A stretch of 64,000 nt of DNA from Cryptomeria japonica (lineage: Eukaryota > Streptophyta > Pinopsida > Cupressales > Cupressaceae), in assembly GCF_030272615.1 (NCBI RefSeq), contig NC_081412.1:20687932-20751931 (forward strand), read 5' to 3'. This document shows positions 13,150-22,450 of this stretch, one piece after another. A model generated the notes under the pieces. It was not told the DNA's origin. It worked only from the letters and a program-made list of their open reading frames with translations, and made no database searches. Both the position numbers and the translations under genes were made by a program. Each line of letters begins with the position of its first letter. Position 1 is the stretch's first letter.

Positions 13150-13642
13150 CATAATGGTGTGGGTCAGACGACTTTGCTATTGGTGCATGAAATCATTGAA
13201 CGAGTTCTACTTTTAAAAATTGCATGAAACATTTTTAATTTATTTGATTCAGTGTTATTTGCAAAAAATGATTATCAATGATGTTTCCTTTCTCCAAGAA
13301 TTGTCTAGGATCTTTCCATCAGATAATATGTAACATCGAATGACTAAATATTTTCATTACAAATGCTTATTTTATTTAATTATTATCTAAGAGTGAATTA
13401 AAATTTATATATATACGGAAGCAGAACATACAAGTTGAAGAGTCATGTGCAAGAAAATTTCTTAAAAGAAAGCAAGCAGGCATTATCTTGAATGACATGG
13501 AAACAAGCTCATCAGCTGCTTAGAAGAGAGCAATTGTAGAATGGTAGAGGAAAGTGTTTAAGGGTGATAAATAGATAGATAGTATGCAATACAAACAAAC
13601 AATGTCTGGAGTGTCTAATGTGACATCTCTAATTTATGTCCA

Positions 13643-14260
13643 GAGGGACTAACTGGTTTTGGAGTTCCTACGAAACCTATAGGGCCACGCTTGGAGGAAA
13701 TCAATGTGTTCATGCAAGGAGCACCTTTTTTCTATTATGAGAATGATACTTTTGCACCGAGGGATATTTGGAAGTCAATATCCAAATATTTCTATAGTGT
13801 GGAACAAGAGTTGGCGGACTCGAAGTATAATTGTCAGCTTTCAAAAGACCAAGAGGTTATGTACACAATCTCCCAATAGAAGAGTGATTTCAAGAATTAC
13901 CTCTCCCCACCATGACTATTTAGGAAGCACTTCCTCAAACAGAGGACTATTGGCCTCCATGGGATCAAAGAAAAAAATTAAAGCATAGACTCTAGACGAT
14001 ATGGTGGTGTCCTTCATGAAGAACTCTACACTATAATTGAAAATTCACGAGGGACACTGCAAGATAGTGAAGAGAAATACAATCTTGAAAAGTGGGAAGA
14101 ATGGATCTTGGTTTGGGTGGGGCCAAGTTAGGTGGCTCCTCTAGAGGTTGACGAGATAGAAATCATATTAGGATTTGAAAAAGATCACACTCGTGGAACT
14201 TCGTGTGCAAGTGATCAATTGTGGTGTTTGGGTAATGCATTCCAAATAGATACAGTTGCA
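13643..14260 (+). pseudogene. DRM-type DNA methyltransferase fragment, left arm
   Basis: Plus-strand translation follows the N-terminal part of the DRM catalytic region across two frames. It begins GLTGFGVPTKPIGPRLEE, then GAPFFYYENDTFAPRDIW, ISKYFYSVEQELADSKYNC, then after a frame change NLPIEE, ELPLPTMTI and YWPPWDQRKK, and finally WILVWVGPS, VAPLEVDEIEIILGF, KDHTRG and LGNAFQIDTVA. These correspond in order to the DRM family's GFGVP, PPYFYYEN, DSKYFC, NLPIE, WPSWD, VWVG, PLEPDE, NHTRG and LGNSFQVDTVAYH segments. In-frame stops (for example after YTISQ and after WVGPS) and a frameshift rule out a protein. The order looks unbroken by introns, so a cDNA-like source is possible. DRM enzymes carry out de novo methylation in RNA-directed DNA methylation. 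Confidence 0.88.
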
Positions 14261-14924
14261 TGCCATCAGGATAAAAGTCTTTAAACAAGACATTACCCAT
14301 TTGGAATGCAACTGTATCTATTTGGAATGCATTACCCAAACACCGCAATTGATCACTCACACACGAAGTTCCACGAGTGTGATCTTTTTCAAATCCTAAT
14401 ATGATTTCTATCTCGTCAACCTCTAGAGGAGCCACCTAACTTGGCCCCACCCAAACCAAGATCCATTCTTCCCACTTTTCAAGATCGTATTTCTCTTCAC
14501 TGTCTTGCAGTTTCCCTTGTGAATTTTCAATTATAGTGTAGAGTTCTTCATGAAGGACACCACCACATCGTCTAGAGTCTATGCTTTAATATTTTTCTTT
14601 GATCCCATGGAGGCCAATAGTCCTCTGTTTGAGGAAGTGCTTCCTGAATAGTCATGGGGGGGAGAGGTAATTCTTGAAATCGCTCTTCTATTGGGAGATT
14701 GTGTACATAACCTCTTGGTCTTCTGAAAGCTAACAATTATACTTCGAGTCCACCAACTCTTGTTCCACAGTATAGAAATATTTGGATATTGACTTCAAAA
14801 TATCCCTCGGTGCAAAAGTGTCATCCTCATAATAGAAAAAAGGTGCTCCTTGCATGAACACATTGATTTCCTCCAAGCGTGGCCCAATAGGTTTCACAGG
14901 AACTCCAAAACCAGTTAGTCCCTC
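14261..14924 (-). pseudogene. DRM-type DNA methyltransferase fragment, right arm plus loop
   Basis: The minus-strand copy of the left-arm fragment, read from 14924 down. It carries the same GFGVP, FYYE(D), DSKYNC, VAPLEVDEIEIILGF, DHTRG and LGNAFQIDTVA blocks. It then continues further than the left arm through the loop: GNVLFKDFYPDGM, the next DRM segment (family: LSVLKDMFPDG). After that the reading passes into the antisense of the left arm. The right arm is therefore the longer copy, and the inversion breakpoint lies just after the PDG codons. Stops break the frame. The open frame listed on the minus strand at 14163-14435 is a composite across the palindrome centre, not a gene. Confidence 0.88.
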
Positions 14925-15415
14925 CGGACATAAATTAGAGACGTCACATCAGACACTCCAGACATTGTTTGTTTGTATTGCATACTATCTATCTATTTAT
15001 CACCCTTAAACACTTTCCTCTGCCATTCTCCAATTGCTCTCTTCTAGGCGGCTGATGAGCTTGTTTCCATGTCATTCAAGATAATGCCTGCTTGCTTTCC
15101 TTTAGGAAATTTTCTTGCACATGACTCTTCAACTTGTATGTTCTGCTTCCATACAGATATAAATTTTAATTCACGCTCAGATAATAATTAAATTAAATAA
15201 GCATTTGTAAAGAAAAAATTTAGTCATTCGATGTTACATATTATCTGACGGAAAGATCCTAGACAATTCTTGGAGAAAGGAAACATCATTGATAATCATT
15301 TTTTGCAAATAACACTGAATCAAATAAATTAAAATGTTCAATGCAATTTTTAAAAATAGAACTTGTTCAATGCTTTCATTCACCGACGGAAAAGCCATTT
15401 GACCCACATTATCTC

Positions 15416-15735
15416 TCGCTATCGGAATTCCGACGACAACTAATGAAACACCCAACAAGGATGTTCTGCATCCAACAGCACTCCTCCGTCGGAATTTTAT
15501 CATTTGGAGTCGGAATTCCAACGATAGGCCAAGATCATGATGGTATTCTTTCGGGGTATGAGCATCCATGGTGGCTGTCGGAAAGGTTGGATGTGATGTC
15601 GAAATTTTGACAACCACAAGGATAGTCAGAACTTCTGACCCAAAGTTTTCGACGGTTTTTTTGTCAGTAGTGCGATGAAATTTGGTTGGAATTCTGACGA
15701 TTTGCCGTCGAAATCTTGACCCAAATGTACTAGTG
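15416..15735. repeat. Right subterminal and terminal repeats of the CACTA element
   Basis: Contains repeated ggaattccgacgac, ccgtcggaatttt, gtcggaattccaacgat, ttttcgacgg and ggaattctgacgatttgccg motifs, ending ccaaatgtactagtg at 15735. These match the left subterminal motifs in inverted orientation. Confidence 0.85.
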
Positions 15736-15738
15736 TTT

Positions 15739-16175
15739 GTAACAAGGTTATTACTATTGTATTGATATAATTCATTGTAATCACTAAGTTGGTGCTCGGT
15801 GCAGGGGTTGGTGCCCATAAATCATTAAGGGTTGGTGCTCCTTGGGTTGGTGCCCTAAATCTATAAGGGTTGGTGCTCCTTGGGTTGGTACCATTAACTA
15901 TTGTAAACAATTATTTCATTATGAAGCAAGATTGGAGCAGTAGAGTCCAACAGTATTTCTCAAAGAGGTTTTTCTCATAGTGGGTTTTACTCTTACATTT
16001 GGTGTTGTGTGATGTATCTTTGTGTATGCTTGCATTCTAATCTCTTTCCCTATCTTGTCGGTATACTCCCTTAGTCTCAGAACTCCTAACTAGTACACAT
16101 AGTCAGGTTTAAAAGGGTTAAGGTTTTTTATAACCACTTATTCACCCCCCTCTTAGTGGTATCTTGTGTTCTACA
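15739..16175 (+). repeat. 5' LTR of element B, final segment
   Basis: Resumes at gtaacaaggttattac after the ttt duplication and ends ttctaca at 16175, directly before the primer-binding site. It contains a short direct repeat, gggttggtgctcc, near 15828-15890, and the C-rich block ttcacccccctcttag near 16141, which sits just inside the LTR end in most LTRs of this window. Confidence 0.85.
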
Positions 16176-16177
16176 AT

Positions 16178-16189
16178 TGGTATCAGAGT
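16178..16189 (+). other. Primer-binding site of element B (initiator tRNA-Met type)
   Basis: tggtatcagagt lies two bases after the LTR end. It matches the tggtatcagagc complement of the initiator tRNA-Met 3' end used by most plant copia elements, with the last base changed. Confidence 0.85.
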
Positions 16190-16248
16190 ATAGGTTTCCT
16201 ATTATATAAGTTTTCTCCATCTTGGGTAGATTCTGGTGTCTAAACACA

Positions 16249-18231
16249 ATGGTTAAATTTGAGTCAATCCTTACTCTGGTGTTTGATTGTTCAAACTATT
16301 CTCTTTGCATATGTATAATGTAAGTCTACCTATCCTCATTAGGCTATGATGTTTGGATGTCAGTTGTTAATGGTTTCTCTAGTCCTGTCAGTCCTCCTGT
16401 CGATCCTGAAGCAGAAAGAAGCTATAAGTCCAATGATGAAGCAATGAAGGTTATTCTTATTGGGCTTTCTGATGATGTATCTTCAAAGCTGGACAGATGC
16501 AAATCTACAAAGAGCTTGTGGGATAGACTAAAGAAACTTTATGGTAAAGAACCTTGCATCACTGGATCAGATTACAGAAGCAAGAATATTTATATAGAAG
16601 ATGAATGTGTAGTTGATAAGTCTAGATCAGTCAGTTGCTGCAGTAGTGATGAAGAGGAAACTCATCTCCTCATGGCTCAAGAGACACATAGTGAGATACA
16701 CACATCAAAGAATGATAACAATGATCAATCCTACTGGCAAGATGTGTTTGGGAGTGATGAAGAAGATGAAGAAGTTGAGGCTCAATTTGATATTTAAGGG
16801 GAGCTGGTAAGTGCCCTACAAGAGCTGAAAAATTTTAGGAATGAATTTAATAATTACAAAAAATCAGTTCATGAAGAATGCAACCAGTTGAGAACATGTC
16901 TTGAAGAGTCAAATAAAAATATCTGCATATTGACAACTTAGCTTGAAGAAGCCAAAGGAATGATTGATCAACTAAAATCAGTCTTTGATGCCAAGAAGAG
17001 AATATGTGAGGAGTTGGAGCTAGAAGTGGAGACAAAAGATAAAGAGTGTTAGAATCAAAAAGGTGAAATGGAGAATCTCAAAAAAGACCTTGAGAAGTGT
17101 CAAAATGAGCTCAAGGTGAGGATCCGGAATGATGGCAGCACTGAAGCCTTGGATAAAATGTTGAATGAACAAAAACACTCCAAGGATACCGAAGGAATAG
17201 GATATGATGTTGGTGAATGCTCCTCAAGAAAGGACTTCTCCAAGAAAGAAATTCAGTTTCTCCAAAAGTGAAAATGACAAAATTCAGACCTTCATAGTCA
17301 AAAATGCTCCAAGGAAGAAGGTTGACCTAACTACAACCGGTGAAGACATGAAGATGAAGACTATTGCTGCAAGAAGAAATAATGTTGATCCAAAAGGCAA
17401 AGGTAAGCTGAGAGAAGATGGTTTCATCGGAGATAAGAATATATGAAGACGGTCTAAAAGACCTCCTACTAGTAGAAGACTGAGAGATGTTGTTGCACAT
17501 AAAATTGAGAATAGGAGAAGACCAAGACATATGTCTTCTATAAATGAGACTCCAAGGATCAGCAACAAAGGAAGAAGGAATGGAGGAAATGAGCCTCCAA
17601 GATCACCTCATGTTTGGCAAAACAAATTTGTAAGTCATAAGCCCTCTTTCTTCAGTTACTATTTTTCATGTAAAGGATATGGTCATACAGAAAATGAATA
17701 TAAAATGAGATCTAGGAATAGACAAAAAAAATTCTTAGGAGTAACAATTTAGTTTGTCAAAGATATAATGGGTTTGGCCATAGAAGTCATGAATGTAGAA
17801 AGAAGAATTTTCAATCATATGGCAGCCGGTGTAACAATCATGCTTAATATGAAAGTGGTTATAGAGAACATGAGAATCAAAGACCTGCATGGAACAAAAG
17901 GAGGAGGGTTCCTGCAAGATCAAGAAATCTATCGGTTTTGATAGTTGGTTACAATAGCATGACCAGGAGAAGAGGAGCATATCAGGTTAATGGAAGACTC
18001 TATGATCATCCAGTTGGCATACATACAGTATGTTACTATAGAAATGCTTTTGAACATACTGCAAAGTTTTATAAAGAAAGAACCAATCAATGGAAGAAAA
18101 TTAACACTGCTCTGAAGACTGTAAATGAGAAAAGGACTGAGATCAAGCAAGTATGGAGAAAGAAACAAGAGAACATGACCATGGGTAGCCATTATGCATT
18201 CATTGCACAAGTGATATCTCCTAATGCTTAA
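16249..18231 (+). pseudogene. Decayed copia gag of element B
   Basis: Starts at ATG 16249 (MVKFESI). The capsid-like region follows at 16330-16560 with GYDVWMSVVNG, AMKVILIGLSDDV and KSLWDRLKKLYG, the UBN2-type plant copia gag pattern. A coiled-coil stretch (16800-17150, ELKNFRNEF, EMENLKKDLEKCQNEL) leads to the ALDKMLNEQKHSKDTEGIGY segment. Then come four zinc-knuckle-like motifs (CX2CX4HX4C) near 17662, 17757, 17826 and 18030, each missing at least one metal ligand through Cys changes or a stop. Several stops and frameshifts break the frame. No protease or integrase follows. Confidence 0.82.
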
Positions 18232-19268
18232 AGGAGATGTGGGACTTAAGGGGCAGCTACATAATTGATCACATCATTCACCCCCAAATTTGAAAAGGGA
18301 AAATGCAAGAACATATTGCTACCAGTATAAGAGAGAAGATGAGATGGCAGTGTGTGTAGTTAGTGCCCTGGCTACACATCCACATATGTGAGATGAATTA
18401 CTATTGCAAGTGTCAATGGATGCTTTGAAAGGCAAATTGGCATCAAAGACATTTGACTTAGGAAGATGGAATTAAGAGGAAGGTGTTCCGGTAAAGATAT
18501 TGGTCCGGTATACTAAACCAGTATGTATAGTATGTTTCTGGTATGGTTGTTAACCGGAATTGCAAATCATGATCATTATAGTGACTCTGGTGGCTTGTAT
18601 TGATTAAATTATGTCTTAAGTGATATTGAACAGTTCTGAATGGAAAATAATGTTGATCTGGTATTCAACCTCGTGTGGATGCATCATTATGGGGAAACCG
18701 GTTTGGTGGTTGACATAATATTGATGAGTCTTGACATTGTGGTCATGTGAGATCATGTCACAAGGTTATAATCAATATCATTGAAGTAGAAGATCATCTG
18801 TAGATATTATATGCTCAGCTCTACTAGTGCAAGGTGTAGATTGGAGAACCGGTTCAGGATCTGACAGACAAAGAAGATTTGAGATCTGTGGTTCAGAGGG
18901 AGTTCACAACCATACATTTTTATCTCTTGGACCATATGTTGAACACAAAGGGAGATCAAGCATTTTTGTTGCAGTACCAACAGGTTTGAGATTTGGAGAA
19001 GTTGTCTATTAAATTAGCAAGCAGGCAAAATTTTTGGTAATCAAAAGGAGCAAAGAATTTGGTGTTTGAGCCCTTTGTCATTGGTTCCAAAGGGGGAGAA
19101 TAGATTGTCTGACCATAGCTAAGTCAAATTCACTAACACACCTCTCACAATGGTATTAGAGGTATCAGATTGGTATATGCAATTTGGTATCAGTTGGCTT
19201 CTGAGCCCTCTATCTCAAGTGTTGTTGGATGAGAGGATGTAGAGTATAATGGTCAAAGGGGGAGAAGT
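18232..19268 (+). other. 3' noncoding part of element B, with extra polypurine tracts
   Basis: No convincing coding frame; 18827-19012 has no motif. Polypurine tracts ccaaagggggagaat (about 19088) and caaagggggagaag (about 19254) are followed, across the element C insertion, by two more at 38145 and 38201. The sequence accggt recurs as in the LTR. Confidence 0.65.
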
Positions 19269-20790
19269 TGTTAATGTGAGGATCTGGTTAGCACTGGGGG
19301 GGGGGTGAATCAGTGATAATAATAAACTTCAAACATTCACCAATCTGAAAACACTTCACCAAAAATAGTTCATAGCCAATACCAATAGCTTATCAAACAG
19401 TCTCCAAAACAGATTTACCAAACTAAGACGGGTAGCTACTTAAGTGTTCATCATTAAGAAAATATAGGAAAGACATCAAATGAACAATCCATCCACAACA
19501 TGAACATAAGGATTTTTCACATGGAAACCCAAATGGGAAAAAACACAATGGGAATTGGTACCCACAAAATATTTGCACTCTTTTGGAATGCGCCCTATTA
19601 AAGGCCTAGCCTAGTTAGGAGCTTTACAATAATGCCTGGTTCAGAGAAGACCCTGTTAGGAGTCACCCAATGAAGAGATTTTAACCTCGGATCTATTAGG
19701 AGCTCTAACCTATTAGGAGTAACCTTGCTAAAGGATTTAAACCCAAATTAATGAGCCACCCAGTAAAGGGATTTACAAGATCAGGCATGTTAGGACCTAC
19801 CCGGTTAAGGGATTTCAATACTATTGCAACTATTAGGAAACAACAGATAAATGATATGATCAATGCACTCTCTGCTTTCTAATAAAAATCCATTTAAGCT
19901 CCAATTAGCTTCACACATGCAGACATCTCAATCTAGTTCGGCACACTCTCCTTCTCTGATCACCAATATAATAAGACTTCTAAAACTCGACCTAAATAAC
20001 CTTTACAATTAGGTCAGTTACATAACCCTAACTCATCAACAAGATACATTGAATTTACATCATAGATCATATCTAATCATTACAATTCATTACAATTCAT
20101 CATACATATCGTTACAAAAAATTTCAAGATAATTACAATCGTTGAATGATCATAACTCATCATTGCACATCGATCTTATAAGATATCAAACCCTTATCAT
20201 ATTTTGCTAATCACTTTGTTGTTTCCCAAGATATTTGCTCCTTGTACATGCTAAAACAATATCTTATCTCTTCACATGGATTCTGACACGTCATCATCAC
20301 CTTATAAACATGAAAAAATTTACCACCAAACCATAAATCATCACCGATCAAAGGATCTTGATACCGGTTCTCAAACACTTCACTGAATATATAGCAGTCA
20401 ATTACAAACATGACTTTTGGTTCTCCAAACATGATGTGGTTCTAGACATAGACTCGTTATAATGTCATAAGAATACATTTCAAACTGCAAGACCTAACTC
20501 AACATGGATCTCTACTGCAATCATCTCCTTCACTATTCCTGCTTACCGGTTCACTGCTACTTAGCGGTTTTGCTATCCAACTCAATTCATTACTAGTTAA
20601 GTAAACTTAGATAACTTAGATGATATACCAAACATAAACAAACATGGTTTCCATAAATGACAACAGAATTAACTGATCATCAAGCATCATATCACAATTA
20701 TATCATCCCTAATAGTCCATCAATATATCATCACCAACAGTCCTTTACCAGTACACCATCATCTCCATTAGTTATGCCAATATGCCAACA
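19269..20790 (-). repeat. 3' LTR of element C
   Basis: Minus-strand LTR with TG start at 20790 (tgttggcatattgg) and CA end at 19269 (...attaaca). It aligns with 26742-27110 and 37018-38097. It contains the block cacatggaaacccaaatggg near 19519 and the C-tract near the end (ten G on the plus strand around 19300). No coding content. Confidence 0.88.
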
Positions 20791-20804
20791 TTCTCCCCCT
20801 TTGG
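20791..20804 (-). other. Polypurine tract of element C
   Basis: Minus strand reads ccaaagggggagaa, directly before the LTR start tgttggc. A second purine run (plus strand ctccccctttgat) lies near 20966, giving the repeated arrangement seen in the other elements. Confidence 0.75.
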
Positions 20805-21108
20805 CATTAATGACAACACTAAAAGAATACAACACCAAAAAATTAACTTTTGACAAATACCAAAACCTCATCAAGCCATGTTGTATCGATTTGTGCTTCA
20901 CTTGATCTTCTCCTTTGATCTTCTCCTTGACATTGTTCTTATCCCCATGACTATTACATTTCTTCTCCCCCTTTGATAGCAATTCCAAAGGTGCAAAGGC
21001 ATCTTCTGTCTTCATCTCTGCTTCTCCTCCCGAGGAGTAGCCCACTTCTCATCAATACATAGTGAAAGATATTTAATGAATCCATTGGATTGATGCATCA
21101 CCAATATC

Positions 21109-22440
21109 CTAGTTGATCTTGGGTAGGGGTATAACCCCTAACTTACCTCTAAGATATTCAAAGGTATCCTTAGGCAATGGCTTAGTGAAAATATATGCCA
21201 ATTTCTCCTTACTTGACACATGCTCCAATCTCACTTTCTTTTCCTTCACTCTTTCTCTCAAAAAGTGATACTTCAATTCAATATGTTTAGTCCTAGCATG
21301 CAGTACCAGGTTCTTAGAAATGTTTATAGCACTGGTGTTATCAAAATGTATGATCATCGGTTCTGCCATATCCTGCTTTAATCCTTCCAAGACATGTCTC
21401 ATTCATATAGCTTGTGTACAATTAATGTATGTAGCTACATACTCTGCTTCTACTGTAGACTGAGAAATACAAGTTTATTTCTTACTAGTCCAAGATACCA
21501 TTCTACCACCTAGAAAGAATGCACCATGGGTTGTGCTCTTCCGGTCATCTACATTTGCTACCCAGTCAGCATCAGTGAACACCTTTAAAGAAAAATTGCC
21601 TTTGTATGGATACCACAATCCATAATCAACTGTCCCTTTAAGATATCTGAATATCCTCTTCATCGTTGTCATATGTGTCTCCTTAGGGCTCTTCTAAAAT
21701 CTTGCTACTAAACCAATTGCATGGGTAATATCCTGTCTACTATGAACAACATAATGCAATTTCCCAATCATGGATATGTATCCCTTCTCATCCACTGAGG
21801 GTGAATCATCTTCTTTAGACAATCTGCAACCTCTAACCATAGGTGTTTCAACCAGTTTACAGTCTTCCATTCCAAAGGTCTTTAACACTTCCTTCACATA
21901 CTTAGACTAACAGATTAAAATTCTACCTTTCAGCTATTGGACTTGCAACCCAATGAATTTTTTTATCTCAGCTATCAGAGACATCTCAAACTCTTCCTTC
22001 ATCTCATCTGAAAAAGTCATACTCATATCATCATTTCTTCCAAATATGATGTCATCAACAAATACTTTTGCAATCAACATCTTGTCTCGTTTAGTCTTCA
22101 AATAAATATTGTTGTCATCACCGGTTCTCTAAAATCCTATCTTTATCAGATGTGCATGAAGTCTCTCAAACCATGCCCTTTGTGCTTGCTTTAATCCATA
22201 TAAAGCTTTATGCAGTTTGCATACCATATCCTTATCTTCTGTCAATGCAAACCCATCTGCTTGTTCAATACACACCTCTTCTTCAAGAATATCATTCTGA
22301 AATGTTGACTTTACATCCATTTGGATAACTTTAAAACCTTTAAAGGCTACAAATACAAGTATCATTCTAACACCTTCAATCCTAGCAACCGGTGCAAAGG
22401 TCTCTCCATAATCTTCACCTTCTTCTTGTGCATACCCTTT
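21109..22440 (-). pseudogene. Element C pol, C-terminal half (RT and RNase H)
   Basis: Read from 22440 down. [57 protein letters not shown]; the catalytic FVDD-equivalent near 22060 is out of the longest frame. Then RNase H: MKEVLKTFGMEDCKLVETPM (21897), YRxxKGTVDYGLWYP-type region, FTDADWVANVDDRKSTTHGA (catalytic Asp, 21590), HFDNTSAINISKN (21340) and YIFTKPLPKDTFEYLRGKLG at the end. Stops separate at least four pieces. It joins the upstream half once the solo LTR at 22451-23906 is removed. Confidence 0.9.
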
Positions 22441-22450
22441 GCATACTAGT

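Larger units (their letters stand above)
13150..15415. repeat. Long inverted repeat with about 1.1-kb arms
   Basis: The left arm (about 13150-14260) is the reverse complement of the right arm (14307 to about 15415), separated by a 46-base loop (14261-14306). In 13260-13344 against 15223-15307 I count 1 mismatch in 85. In about 320 bases upstream of the shared FYYEN segment I count 12 differences, 10 of them transitions. Both arms carry the same DRM fragment. A transcript through it would make a long, nearly perfect hairpin. The outer edge fades into subterminal CACTA motifs at the right end. Confidence 0.92.
6186..15735. mobile_element. CACTA (En/Spm-type) DNA transposon carrying DRM fragments
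   Basis: The left end starts CACTAATACATTT at 6186. The right end, read on the minus strand from 15735, starts CACTAGTACATTT, an inverted terminal pair with one mismatch in 13. It is flanked by a 3-bp duplication ttt (6183-6185 and 15736-15738), as expected for CACTA elements. Removing it restores the element B LTR exactly (gatcattt then gtaacaagg, as at 40594-40610). Subterminal DNA is rich in ccgacg/cgtcgg/ggaattc motifs at both ends (6200-6350, 15380-15720), the usual transposase-binding layout. I see no transposase homology in any frame, so it is probably non-autonomous. Cargo: a 5S-like segment, unrecognised DNA and two inverted repeats of a DRM methyltransferase. Confidence 0.92.

Noticed and set aside
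14163-14435. 90-codon minus-strand ORF with DRM-like start as an intact gene
   Set aside because: Its second half is simply the antisense of the left arm read across the palindrome centre; not a natural protein.
15234-15818. 194-codon minus-strand ORF at the CACTA right end
   Set aside because: It spans subterminal repeats, the transposon end and LTR DNA, and its C-terminal part mirrors the inverted arm; no domain.
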